Shown here: positions 19,731 through 28,109 of the stretch, piece by piece
Position numbering within the stretch: position 1 is the stretch's first letter
Layout of the letters: the number at the start of each line of letters is the position of its first letter
NCBI RefSeq assembly: GCF_001307195.1
Contig: NZ_CP012808.1
Span: 1,364,001 to 1,428,000, forward strand
Length of the DNA: 64,000 bases
Source of the DNA: Acinetobacter equi
Lineage (GTDB): Bacteria > Pseudomonadota > Gammaproteobacteria > Pseudomonadales > Moraxellaceae
Direction: 5' to 3'
Position numbers and translations under genes: made by a program
The notes under the pieces: generated by a model
The model's database searches: none
The model's input: the letters and a program-made list of their open reading frames with translations, nothing else
Told to the model about the DNA's origin: nothing

Positions 19731-20531
19731 GTGAAAATTTTACTGATTAATTTAGATTCTTCAAAAGATCGACTAGAAGAACAAAAAAAGCAATTTAAAC
19801 GTCTTGGTTTGAAATTTAATCGGTTTTCAGCAACAACGATTCAAGATTTTACTGAATCAGAATATTTAGATTTAGCATTTAATGGTCAAAGACTAATGAA
19901 GCAGTCAGAGCTAGCATGCTTTTTAAGTCATCAACGTGCTTGGAAGTATGTGATTGAACAAAATGAGCCTTGTGTAATTTTAGAAGATGATGCGGTTTTA
20001 GTTTCTGATTTTTCAATACTTTTACAGCAAATAGAAAGTATAAAAATACCTGTAGATTTTATTAATTTAGAGGCTCATGGTCGTAGAAAAATAATATCAA
20101 AACAGCCTTCTTATTCGCTAAAAGATTATAGATTATTTGAATTATATTTAGATCGTAGCGGTACGGGTGGGTATATTTTATATCCTCAAGGTGCTCAAAA
20201 GTTATTATCTTTTATGAATCAGCGTGCAATAGGCTTAGCAGATGAATTTATCTATAGTTGTCATTTGTTAAATGCCTATCAAATTGAACCTGCAGTATTA
20301 TTACAAAGTGATAAATGTCCAGTATATAATGTTCAAACGGATATAAATATGGGATCTGTGATTGGACAGGTAAAGAATGTAGTCAATTTTGAACTCACCT
20401 TGTCACAAAAAATTAATTTTAAATATAATCGAATTATGACTCAACTTCGGTTAGGTATTTATTATTTAAAAGTCCTATTTAAAGGGGTGAAGAGAGAGAT
20501 TTTTGTCGATTCATCAAGATTTAATCAATAA
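19731..20531 (+). CDS. GT25-family LOS glycosyltransferase (copy 2)
   Basis: A 266-residue GT25 protein starting at GTG 19731. Its motifs are ILLINLDSSKDRLEEQ at the N-terminus, SELACFLSHQRAW, and the acidic site CVILEDDAVL with Glu85-Asp86-Asp87. The GTGGYILYPQGAQKLL stretch matches the substrate-pocket region of the other copies. It probably transfers a hexose to the outer core. It lies between two other GT25 genes with gaps of 30 and 31 bases, so the three form one transcription unit with the Stealth gene. Confidence 0.88.
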   Translation: MKILLINLDSSKDRLEEQKKQFKRLGLKFNRFSATTIQDFTESEYLDLAFNGQRLMKQSELACFLSHQRAWKYVIEQNEPCVILEDDAVLVSDFSILLQQIESIKIPVDFINLEAHGRRKIISKQPSYSLKDYRLFELYLDRSGTGGYILYPQGAQKLLSFMNQRAIGLADEFIYSCHLLNAYQIEPAVLLQSDKCPVYNVQTDINMGSVIGQVKNVVNFELTLSQKINFKYNRIMTQLRLGIYYLKVLFKGVKREIFVDSSRFNQ

Positions 20532-20562
20532 TTGAAGACTGTTGGGAATTCTGTAAATTAAT

Positions 20563-21330
20563 ATGCAAAGTATGGTTATTAGCTTAGAAACGGCAATAGA
20601 ACGCAGAGCTCATATTCAAGGTGAATTTGAAAAGCAGAACATTAATTACACATTTTTTAGTGCATTAACTCCTAAATTAGCTCAGCCATTAGCTGAAAAA
20701 ATGAACTTAAATATTCAGTCAGAACGTTTAACTTCAGGTGAATTAGCTTGTTTTATGAGTCATGTTGCACTATGGCAAAAAATGGTTGATGAAAATATTC
20801 CATATATGGCTATTTTTGAAGATGATGTATTTTTAGGTGAAGATGCCGCAGCTATTTTAAATAGTGATGAGTGGATTCATTCAGGATGGAATATTATTAA
20901 AATAGAAGCATTTTCACCCAAAGTGATGATGGATAGCCCAATAAAAATACCAAATACAATCAGGGAAGTACAGTTATTGAAGGACAAACATTTAGGGACG
21001 GCAGGCTATATTTTGTCTTTACAAGGTGCACAAGCTTACCTAGATTATATTAAACGTCGACCTCTAATTCCTTTAGATGAACTAATGTTTGATGTTTTTG
21101 TCAAAGAGAGATTATTAGACATATATCAAATGTCACCAGGTTTATGTATACAGGAAATGATTTTGTATCCCGAGAAAGCATCAGTTTTGCCAAGTAATTT
21201 GCTTCTTGAACGCAAGCAAAGGATGAAAAAATTCAAGAAGAAAGGCTGGGAAAAAGTTAGAGTGGAAATACAACGAATCCTTACTCAAATTCAGTACGCA
21301 TTTTCAAGTAAGGAAATAAAGTTCAAGTAA
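20563..21330 (+). CDS. GT25-family LOS glycosyltransferase (copy 3)
   Basis: A 255-residue GT25 protein. It has VISLETAIERRAHI at the N-terminus, SGELACFMSHVALWQ, the acidic site Glu86-Asp87-Asp88 in AIFEDDVFLG, and KHLGTAGYILSLQGAQAY. It is the close paralogue of the copy at 22425: the two align from the first residue and keep the acidic motif at the same numbers. The C-terminal basic helix (VRVEIQRILTQIQYAFSS) is intact here, which makes this gene a useful reference for the frame change seen in the other copy. It ends 14 bases from the convergent GT2 gene. Confidence 0.88.
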   Translation: MQSMVISLETAIERRAHIQGEFEKQNINYTFFSALTPKLAQPLAEKMNLNIQSERLTSGELACFMSHVALWQKMVDENIPYMAIFEDDVFLGEDAAAILNSDEWIHSGWNIIKIEAFSPKVMMDSPIKIPNTIREVQLLKDKHLGTAGYILSLQGAQAYLDYIKRRPLIPLDELMFDVFVKERLLDIYQMSPGLCIQEMILYPEKASVLPSNLLLERKQRMKKFKKKGWEKVRVEIQRILTQIQYAFSSKEIKFK

Positions 21331-21344
21331 AAGCTTTATTTCTT

Positions 21345-22322
21345 TTATTTTATAAATTTTGAAAGTTTTTTTGCTAAATAATGCCCAAATAGACCGAATT
21401 TTAAAAAGTAAACTAAAAAGCGCTCATTATTATTTTTAATAATTTTTGGGGGGATTTTTAAGTTATCAATTCTAGCTGAAAATTTCCCCCAATTTTCTTT
21501 TTTTAAATCCTGTTTATATTTTTTTGTTTCATTAATATAAATATTAAAAAAATGAATTAATGGAATACCAAAAATAATATTTTTTGAATAGAGGATAATA
21601 AGTTTTTCAATTATTTTTTCAGAGCTAAGTAATAATTTTTCTTTTGTTTTAAAATCTTTAGTTCGAGTTGCACTTGAGTTTATTATCCTATAATTATAAA
21701 GGCAATCTGAAATCATATATATATATTTTGAATTATTTATTATTTCAGCAATAATATAGGCATCTTCAAAATGTGAAATTTTTTCAGGAAATAAAATATT
21801 ATTAAATAGCTCTCTTTTGAAAATTCTAATCCAAGAAAACCAGCTGTTTTCATTAAAAATTAAACCTTTTAATTCATTGTTGAGTGTATGTAGACCATTT
21901 AAGTTGTGTGTATTTAATATGTAGTTTTTTGAAGGGGAGTTTTCAAAAATGCAGTAAGCATTAATTTGAATTAAATCAGGGTTTTTGTAGATGGCATGAA
22001 ATATTTTTTTAATATACTCTGGGGATATAAAATCATCAGAATCAATGAATGTAATATAATCACCTTTTGATATTTTTATTCCTTTGTTTCTCGTATGACT
22101 TACACCACTATTTTTTTTATTTATAAGTGTAAAGTTATTAATCTCTTCGGGGGTTAATGTTTTGAAAAAAATATCCAATATTTCAAGTGATTTATCTGTT
22201 GAACCATCATTAATTAAAATAACTTCAATATTCTGATTAATTTGATTTTTAATACTGTTTAGACAGTCCATTAAGTAATTTTCAGCATTGTATATAGGAA
22301 TGATAATGCTTAAATTAATCAT
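21345..22322 (-). CDS. GT2-family glycosyltransferase
   Basis: A 325-residue family 2 transferase. It has the N-terminal SIIIPIYNAENYL, the uridine-binding INDGSTDKS, HTRNKGIKISKGDY, and the metal site DSDD at residues 94-97. It would use a nucleotide-activated sugar in the cytoplasm. The gene is inverted relative to the GT25 series and is strikingly AT-rich, with many Asn/Ile/Lys codons, unlike ilvE or aspS on either side, which points to import from another source. It shares a short divergent promoter region (22323-22424) with the last GT25 gene. The sugar and acceptor are unknown. Confidence 0.87.
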   Translation of the reverse strand: MINLSIIIPIYNAENYLMDCLNSIKNQINQNIEVILINDGSTDKSLEILDIFFKTLTPEEINNFTLINKKNSGVSHTRNKGIKISKGDYITFIDSDDFISPEYIKKIFHAIYKNPDLIQINAYCIFENSPSKNYILNTHNLNGLHTLNNELKGLIFNENSWFSWIRIFKRELFNNILFPEKISHFEDAYIIAEIINNSKYIYMISDCLYNYRIINSSATRTKDFKTKEKLLLSSEKIIEKLIILYSKNIIFGIPLIHFFNIYINETKKYKQDLKKENWGKFSARIDNLKIPPKIIKNNNERFLVYFLKFGLFGHYLAKKLSKFIK

Positions 22323-22424
22323 TGGATTTTACCTTGTTTGAAATTAGTATTATAAATTTTAATAAACATATTATATAATCTTTATGTTTATAAGAAGAAT
22401 ATATTATATATTGTGGGTAAGTCA

Positions 22425-23117
22425 ATGAGTATTCATATAATAAGTCTGATAGATGAAGTGGATAGAAGAAAACATATTGAGGAGCAGTTTTGTGGGCAAA
22501 ATATTCAATTTAATTTTTTTAATGCCATAGATCCATTGCAAATAGTTAATGTACAAGATCAACTGAACTTATCTATTTCACAAAATGATTTAACAAAAGG
22601 TGAAATTGGTTGTTTATTAAGTCATGTTTCTTTATGGGTAAAACTTTTAGAATCTAATGAAAGTTATTTTACAATTTTTGAAGATGATGTCTATTTGTCT
22701 TCATCTGCTCATTTATTTTTGAAAAGCTATAATTGGATTGACCAAGGTATTGATTTGATTAAAGTTGAGCTTTTTGATGATGATGTAATGATTAAGTTTT
22801 TTTCTAAAATTAAACTAAAAAATAATTTTCATTTACAGATTTTGAAAAACCGACATCTTGGAACTGCAGGTTATATTATTTCTAGAGAAGGAGCAAAAAA
22901 ATTAATTATCTATATAAAAAGTTTAAAAAAAATGCTTCCTATAGAAAATTTTATGTTTGAATGTTTTATTAAAAGTAATGATGTTTATCAAATTTTTCCA
23001 GCACTATGTGTGCAAGATTTTATTTATAATAAAGAGTCTATAGTTTTTAATAGTTATTTACAAAAAGAACGTATTAAGAGACAGGGGGGAGATATTTCGA
23101 TATTGAAAAAAATATAA
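22425..23117 (+). CDS. GT25-family LOS glycosyltransferase (copy 4), C-terminus shifted at a G6 tract
   Basis: A 230-residue GT25 protein from ATG 22425; an in-frame GTG at 22413 is possible, but ATG 22425 aligns exactly with the copy-3 start. It has the same features as copy 3: KGEIGCLLSHVSLW, Glu86-Asp87-Asp88 in TIFEDDVYLS, and RHLGTAGYIISREGAKKL. After a run of six G (23084-23089) the frame reads only ten more residues to TAA. The frame reached by one extra G continues for about 40 codons with KIKREIVRLFFQIY, matching the copy-3 tail, to TAA 23213-23215. The catalytic core is complete; what is lost is a basic C-terminal helix that may hold the enzyme at the membrane. Confidence 0.8.
   Translation: MSIHIISLIDEVDRRKHIEEQFCGQNIQFNFFNAIDPLQIVNVQDQLNLSISQNDLTKGEIGCLLSHVSLWVKLLESNESYFTIFEDDVYLSSSAHLFLKSYNWIDQGIDLIKVELFDDDVMIKFFSKIKLKNNFHLQILKNRHLGTAGYIISREGAKKLIIYIKSLKKMLPIENFMFECFIKSNDVYQIFPALCVQDFIYNKESIVFNSYLQKERIKRQGGDISILKKI
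23084..23089 (+). repeat. G6 homopolymer tract inside a GT25 gene
   Basis: Six consecutive G stand in a stretch that is otherwise about three-quarters A+T. The tract marks the point where the paralogue-like reading frame leaves the frame of the open gene. Such tracts can change length by slipped-strand replication, although six bases is short for a fast switch. Confidence 0.6.
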
Positions 23118-23215
23118 ATTTAAAATATAAAATAAAAAGAGAGATAGTGAGGTTGTTTTTTCAAATTTATAATTTGCATTATGAAATTTGGAAAAGAAAG
23201 TTAAAATTTAATTAA
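23090..23215 (+). other. Out-of-frame C-terminal coding remnant of GT25 copy 4
   Basis: In the frame whose codons start at 23141 and every third base on either side, the sequence reads KYKIKREIVRLFFQIYNL and then a basic end KRKLKFN before TAA 23213-23215. It resembles the intact end of GT25 copy 3 (VRVEIQRILTQIQ ... KFK). It has no start codon or ribosome-binding site of its own. It overlaps the convergent GT32 pseudogene by 15 bases. Confidence 0.6.
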
Positions 23216-23983
23216 TTTTGATTTTATATAATATCGAATAATATGAATTAAACTTTTAAAACTAAGTATATATGCTGTTTTTCTTAAAAAAACTTTTTTG
23301 TTGACTGTTTCTTTGTTTAATATTAAATCTGTGTAGTAATTCTGATGAATATAATCTTTTACATTTAATGTTTTAGATTTATCTATCCATGATCCAATAA
23401 AATGATGGGAGGCATAATTTATAGGTAAATCTAAACAAAAGTAATGTGATGCATAAATATGAATTGAATTTTTAGCATCTTGACCAATTTGATTGTTATT
23501 ATCAAGCGTATTTATATTATAGTCCATTGCTAGAATTTTAGTAATTGTAATTGTATTTGGTTCATGATTTATATTAAATGAATTATTATTGTAATAGTTA
23601 AGCATTTTGGCTGTTAGAGAGTGTTCTTTAATGCTTCCCCATACAGCAGAAGTAAAAGCAATCCCCTTTGTCTCAAAGCAACTAAATGCTTCACAATTTA
23701 AAAATGGATTTAAACTATGCTTTAGCTCTATATCTGTATCCAAATATACACCGCCAAATTTATATAGAACCCATGTTCGTACATAATCAGATACAAAAGC
23801 ATATTTTTGTTTTGAATAAGCACTTGCCGCAAATGGATGTTCTGAAATATTAAAATTATTTTCATTTCATAATTTAATTTCCCAATCAGGGCATATTTCT
23901 TTCCATTGTTTTATAAAATCTTTTTGTTGCTGTGGTAATTCATTATTCCCAAACCAGCAGTAATGTATTATTTTAGGTATCAT
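23201..23983 (-). pseudogene. GT32-family glycosyltransferase interrupted by an in-frame TGA
   Basis: The start is ATG 23983 (MIPKIIHYCWFG, the classic GT32 N-terminus) and the end is TAA at 23201-23203. Codon 39 (23869-23867, minus strand) is TGA in the context EIKL-stop-NENNF; family members usually have EIxxWNExNFD here, so a single TGG to TGA change explains it. Downstream the same frame is intact, with KYAFVSDYVRTWVLYKFGG and the DxD motif YLDTDIELK. No frameshift is needed. The gene would have encoded about 260 residues and transferred a sugar to the outer core. As it stands only a 38-residue stub, or a late-start fragment missing the donor site, could be made. Confidence 0.85.
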
Positions 23984-24035
23984 TTGAAGATATTCTCTTT
24001 TTATAATCAATTTTAAATTAATTATAATATAAGAA

Positions 24036-24890
24036 TTAATCTTTTTGTTTTCTAAATCGTTTATAACCCCATAAATATTGTTCTGGAGCAACATTAATCA
24101 TCTGTTCAATATCTTGATTTAATACATTTACAGAGACTTGTAAATCTTTGGAGAGTATTTCGTTTGAAATTTTACAAAAATGGAGCTCAAATCCGTTTAA
24201 ATCGGGGTTACGTAAGCAATACATTCCAATTACAGAGCATTGTGTTTTTGCAGCAAGTTTTGAAAGTAATGTTGGTGAAAGAACATTTTTTCCATAAAAA
24301 GATGCATAGATTCCTCCTGATTCTTTAGGAACATGATCAGGAAGAATTGCAGAGAAACCACCATGCTTTAAATGCTTAAATAGTGCTCTGACACCGCTAT
24401 CATCAGTTGGAACTAATGTTGCATTTAGGCGTTGTCTAGATTCGAGCATGAATCTATCTAAATCTTTATCTTTACTCGGTTTATACATGATTACTGGGGC
24501 TGTGTATTGATTAACCCAAGCATTCATAAGCTCCCAATTTCCATAGTGAGGAACTGCTGCTAGTGTTCCATTTGGATTTTTGAGAGCATCAAAAAATATT
24601 TCAGCATGATGAACTTGTTTGATTTGTTCTAATGAAAACTGTGTTGGTGAACCCCATACTTTGATCGATTCAGCATACGTCATGCATTGATGTTGTAAGT
24701 TTACTTTTAATAGTGCTTCATGCTGATCAGTATTAAGATTTGGATAGGCAATTTTTAGGTTTGCTGATGTTGTTTTTTTGGCAGAGGAATTACTTTTATA
24801 TAAGAACCCCCCAACCAGTTTTGCAAAAGACTGAATAAATGCTAATGGTAACTTAGAAAAAAACTTAAAAAAATAGTACATAGAATTCAT
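24036..24890 (-). CDS. lpxL: Late lipid A acyltransferase (LpxL/LpxM family)
   Basis: A 284-residue inner-membrane acyltransferase that adds a secondary lauroyl-like chain to lipid A. The catalytic H-x4-E is visible as HYGNWE, and DHVPKESGG is the family's second block. The N-terminal FFKFFSKLPLAFIQSF is a membrane-associated helix. The C-terminus WGYKRFRKQ is the conserved ending of HtrB/MsbB proteins (WxxKRFK). It borders the outer-core genes and aspS, so the locus joins lipid A and core-sugar functions. The choice between lpxL and lpxM rests on recall of Acinetobacter gene order and is less certain than the family. Confidence 0.85.
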   Translation of the reverse strand: MNSMYYFFKFFSKLPLAFIQSFAKLVGGFLYKSNSSAKKTTSANLKIAYPNLNTDQHEALLKVNLQHQCMTYAESIKVWGSPTQFSLEQIKQVHHAEIFFDALKNPNGTLAAVPHYGNWELMNAWVNQYTAPVIMYKPSKDKDLDRFMLESRQRLNATLVPTDDSGVRALFKHLKHGGFSAILPDHVPKESGGIYASFYGKNVLSPTLLSKLAAKTQCSVIGMYCLRNPDLNGFELHFCKISNEILSKDLQVSVNVLNQDIEQMINVAPEQYLWGYKRFRKQKD

Positions 24891-24904
24891 TCAAATAGAT
24901 TGCG

Positions 24905-25186
24905 TTATTCTTTATCAGAATTACCTTTGAGGACCATATAAATGAGTCCAACAAAAATAATAAATGCACCAGCTAAACTGCTTACACAGAAAATTACAAT
25001 ACGATTATAAGTTGTTAAATTGAATAGTTCGTTATTTAAAATATAACGCATGAAAATCCATTGCACGATTGCAAACACAATTAAAACGATTGCACGACGA
25101 CGAACTTCAGGACGCATAGCCATAAAAAGACTCACAGCAAAGTCAAAAATAAGATAGATATTATGCCATTGCTCGACTACATGCAC
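24905..25186 (-). CDS. Small three-span membrane protein of unknown function
   Basis: A 93-residue protein with hydrophobic segments near residues 10-23, 34-48 and 62-86 separated by a basic loop (RPEVRRR). This predicts an inner-membrane protein with no recognisable family. It lies 14 bases upstream of the acyltransferase on the same strand, so the two are probably co-expressed, and directly follows the aspS terminator. A role in the envelope is plausible from position only. No clear ribosome-binding site precedes ATG 25186, so the start is uncertain. Confidence 0.6.
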   Translation of the reverse strand: MHVVEQWHNIYLIFDFAVSLFMAMRPEVRRRAIVLIVFAIVQWIFMRYILNNELFNLTTYNRIVIFCVSSLAGAFIIFVGLIYMVLKGNSDKE

Positions 25187-25194
25187 AATCCAAT

Positions 25195-25226
25195 AAAAAA
25201 GCCCTACGTTTAGCAGGGCTTTTTTA
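25195..25226 (-). terminator. Terminator of aspS
   Basis: On the minus strand AAAAAAGCCCTGC and the arm TAGGGCTTTTTT give a GC-rich stem (AGCCCTGC/GTAGGGCT region) and a T run, 16 bases beyond the aspS stop. Confidence 0.85.
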
Positions 25227-25241
25227 ATATAAATCTAAAGA

Positions 25242-27026
25242 TTATTCTTGAGATTCAGCTTTTGGTTTTTCACGTAAGCGAATACCTAGGTCACGCAATT
25301 GATTTGCTTCAACTGGTGCCGGTGCTTGAGTTAATGGACATTCAGCAGTCTTCGTTTTCGGGAATGCAATCACATCACGAATAGAAGAAGCACCAGTCAT
25401 CAACATAACAAGACGGTCAAGACCGAATGCTAAACCACCGTGAGGAGGCGCACCGAATTTTAATGCATTTAACAAGAAGCTAAATTTCTCTTCAGCTTCT
25501 TCTTCAGAAATACCAAGCGCTTCAAAAATTGCTTTTTGCATTTCAAGATTGAAAATACGAAGAGAACCACCACCAATTTCAGTACCGTTCAATACCATAT
25601 CGTAAGCTACAGACAATGCTGCACCTGGATTGTTCTTCACTTCTTCGACGCTTGATTTTGGAAGCGTGAATGGGTGGTGAACAGAAGTCCATTTACCATC
25701 ATCAGTTTCTTCGAACATTGGGAAATCAACAACCCAAAGTGGAGCCCACTCGCAAGTTGAAAGATTCATATCATGACCGATTTTCACACGAAGTGCGCCC
25801 ATCGCATCATTTACGATTTTAGCTTTATCAGCACCGAAGAATACGATATCGCCATTTTCAGCACCAACACGTTTTAATAGATCAAGTACGATTGGCTCGA
25901 TGAATTTAACGATCGGAGATTGAAGACCTTCAATGCCTTTTTCAAGCTCATTTACTTTGATGTAAGCTAAGCCGCGTGCACCATAAATGCCAACGAATTT
26001 AGTGTATTCATCAATAGCACTACGAGGAAGAGCACCAGCACCAGGAACACGAAGAGCAACAATACGACCTTTAGGATCTTTTGCTGGACCTGCGAATACT
26101 TTGAACTCAACGTCTTGCATCATGTCTGCAACGTCAACAAGTTTCAAAGGAATACGTAAGTCTGGCTTATCCGATGCATAATCACGCATTGCATCAGCAT
26201 AAGTCATACGTGGGAATTTTTCGAATTGAACGTTTAGAAGTTCTTTGAACATCTTAACAGTCAATGTTTCCATTAAATCCATGATGTCATCGTCACTCAT
26301 GAACGATGTTTCAACGTCGATTTGTGTGAATTCAGGCTGACGGTCAGCACGTAAGTCTTCATCACGGAAACATTTAGCAATCTGGTAATAACGATCAATA
26401 CCGCCAACCATCAACAATTGTTTGAATAATTGTGGAGATTGTGGAAGAGCGTAGAAGCTACCGTTAGATACACGACTTGGGACTAAATAGTCACGTGCAC
26501 CTTCAGGAGTTGCACGAGTCAAAATAGGTGTTTCAACGTCTAAGAAACCATTTTCTTCGAAGTAGTTACGAATAAGGTTTGTTAATTTAGAACGGAAACG
26601 TAGACGGTCTAACATTTCTGGACGACGGATGTCTAAGAAACGATATTTTAAGCGTACTTCTTCAGAAATATTTGTATTTTCGTCATTCAATGGGAATGGC
26701 GGAGTTTCAGAAGTAGCAAGAACTTCGATTTCTTTACCAAGAACTTCGATTTGACCACTTGTAATATTCGCGTTTTCAGTACCTTCGTAACGACGACGCA
26801 CACGACCTGTAATTTTTAATACGAATTCTGAACGTGATTTGTCAGCAGTTGCAAATGCTTCAGGAGTATCTGGATCGATAACAACTTGTACAAGACCATC
26901 ACGGTCACGCATATCTAGGAAAATCACACCACCGTGGTCACGGCGACGGTGAATCCAACCGCATAGTGTTACTGTTTGATCAATTTGAGCTTCGGTTAAA
27001 GAACCGCAGTAATGAGTTCGCATCAT
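25242..27026 (-). CDS. aspS: Aspartyl-tRNA synthetase
   Basis: A 594-residue bacterial-type class II synthetase that charges tRNA-Asp with aspartate. In order it has an N-terminal OB-fold anticodon domain ([25 protein letters not shown]), the catalytic core with class II motif 2 ([25 protein letters not shown] region), the bacterial insertion (GAD) domain, and motif 3 in [13 protein letters not shown]. The N-terminal [15 protein letters not shown] agrees with the E. coli start, so ATG 27023 may be the true start rather than ATG 27026. aspS marks the right border of the Acinetobacter outer-core locus. Confidence 0.97.
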   Translation of the reverse strand: MMRTHYCGSLTEAQIDQTVTLCGWIHRRRDHGGVIFLDMRDRDGLVQVVIDPDTPEAFATADKSRSEFVLKITGRVRRRYEGTENANITSGQIEVLGKEIEVLATSETPPFPLNDENTNISEEVRLKYRFLDIRRPEMLDRLRFRSKLTNLIRNYFEENGFLDVETPILTRATPEGARDYLVPSRVSNGSFYALPQSPQLFKQLLMVGGIDRYYQIAKCFRDEDLRADRQPEFTQIDVETSFMSDDDIMDLMETLTVKMFKELLNVQFEKFPRMTYADAMRDYASDKPDLRIPLKLVDVADMMQDVEFKVFAGPAKDPKGRIVALRVPGAGALPRSAIDEYTKFVGIYGARGLAYIKVNELEKGIEGLQSPIVKFIEPIVLDLLKRVGAENGDIVFFGADKAKIVNDAMGALRVKIGHDMNLSTCEWAPLWVVDFPMFEETDDGKWTSVHHPFTLPKSSVEEVKNNPGAALSVAYDMVLNGTEIGGGSLRIFNLEMQKAIFEALGISEEEAEEKFSFLLNALKFGAPPHGGLAFGLDRLVMLMTGASSIRDVIAFPKTKTAECPLTQAPAPVEANQLRDLGIRLREKPKAESQE

Positions 27027-27174
27027 AGCGTAAAAAATCCAACTATATGGGTTATGGAAGCGAATACGTAAACAGCGTACCGCCTTTAGTAAATATAGGA
27101 TTATGCCTCTTTGAGAGTTTTGTCACAACAATTAGTTGTAAAATGATACGAACTGATGGTGTGATTGTGGTTAA

Positions 27175-27981
27175 TTAGTCATTAAATTTACTCAAATTTT
27201 TATTTTTTATAAGGAAATATAACTTTTTAAAAATTATTCGATTACTATAAAGGTTAAGTATTAAGCAAAATATAGTGCTAGAAATAAGAAAACCGACAGT
27301 AAAAAGATTGAGTATACGTCCTAAATAGTAATAGGCATTTTGATTAAATATGTTCGGTGTTAAGTAAAAGATATAGCAAAAAGAATATAGAGATCCTGCA
27401 AGGGTTGAAAGAATAAAAATACAAAGAATGGCTTTTAAATATCCCAAAGATTCTATTTTAAGTTGCATATAATTTTTAAAATACTGGTACATAAAATAGA
27501 AGAGTACGGGCAATGCAATGAAAGAACTAAAAATTTGTAGTAAAAAATGTAAAGCATAGCTTTGATTAAAAATAATAAATTCTTGGGAAAGTATGGTGTG
27601 AAACAGTAAAGTACGATGATCTAAATGAGTTAGCCCATCCCAAATTAAATGAGTGATACATCCCAGTAATAGACCAATAATCAGCAGAAAAAAGCGAATA
27701 AGGTGATTCGATTGATTTGTCTTTGGATATTTTGAAATAAAAATATAACTGAGCGTTGGCTTATAAATGTAATACCACAGAAAGCAAAAAAGTAGCCCAA
27801 TAAATAAATTTGGAACAATTACACTTGTCCATTGATGACTAACAAAACCAGATTGAGTGGTCAATAAGCGATATAAATCAGGTGTCATACTACCAATTGC
27901 GATTGAAGCAAAAGGAATTCGTTGTTTAAAAAATTTAGTGAGCGGAATTGCAACAATACAATGAGAAAGAGTAAACGCCAT
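27175..27981 (-). CDS. DUF4184-family integral membrane protein
   Basis: A 268-residue protein with about six hydrophobic spans. The N-terminus MAFTLSHCIVAIPL, followed by the IAIGSMTPDLYRL motif, is characteristic of DUF4184, a family of unknown function whose conserved His and Asp resemble those of membrane-bound metal-dependent hydrolases. A second acidic and histidine patch lies in THLIWDGLTHLDHRT. It is transcribed away from znuD, and the Zur-like box at 28058 lies 76 bases upstream of its start, so zinc control of both genes is possible. This is inference from position. Confidence 0.8.
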   Translation of the reverse strand: MAFTLSHCIVAIPLTKFFKQRIPFASIAIGSMTPDLYRLLTTQSGFVSHQWTSVIVPNLFIGLLFCFLWYYIYKPTLSYIFISKYPKTNQSNHLIRFFLLIIGLLLGCITHLIWDGLTHLDHRTLLFHTILSQEFIIFNQSYALHFLLQIFSSFIALPVLFYFMYQYFKNYMQLKIESLGYLKAILCIFILSTLAGSLYSFCYIFYLTPNIFNQNAYYYLGRILNLFTVGFLISSTIFCLILNLYSNRIIFKKLYFLIKNKNLSKFND

Positions 27982-28057
27982 TTTTTGATCAGAAATTTAA
28001 TTTAGCAGAGTTTAATATGAATATTAAATGACAGTAGAAAAATATTGCATTCAATGT

Positions 28058-28080
28058 GAAATGTTATAATATATCATTTA
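28058..28080. promoter_or_regulatory. Zur-like operator
   Basis: GAAATGTTATAATATATCATTTA differs at two positions from the palindrome GAAATGTTATANTATAACATTTC that I recall as the gammaproteobacterial Zur consensus. It sits 30 bases before the znuD start, where a bound repressor would block transcription when zinc is plentiful. The function of the downstream gene supports the call. Confidence 0.8.
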
Positions 28081-28109
28081 TTCAAAATTGACCTCTTTGA
28101 GCGACTCAG

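Noticed and set aside
23867-23869. TGA of the GT32 gene as a selenocysteine codon
   Set aside because: GT32 enzymes have Trp here, selenocysteine is not known in this family, and I see no support for a selenocysteine insertion element. A nonsense change is simpler.
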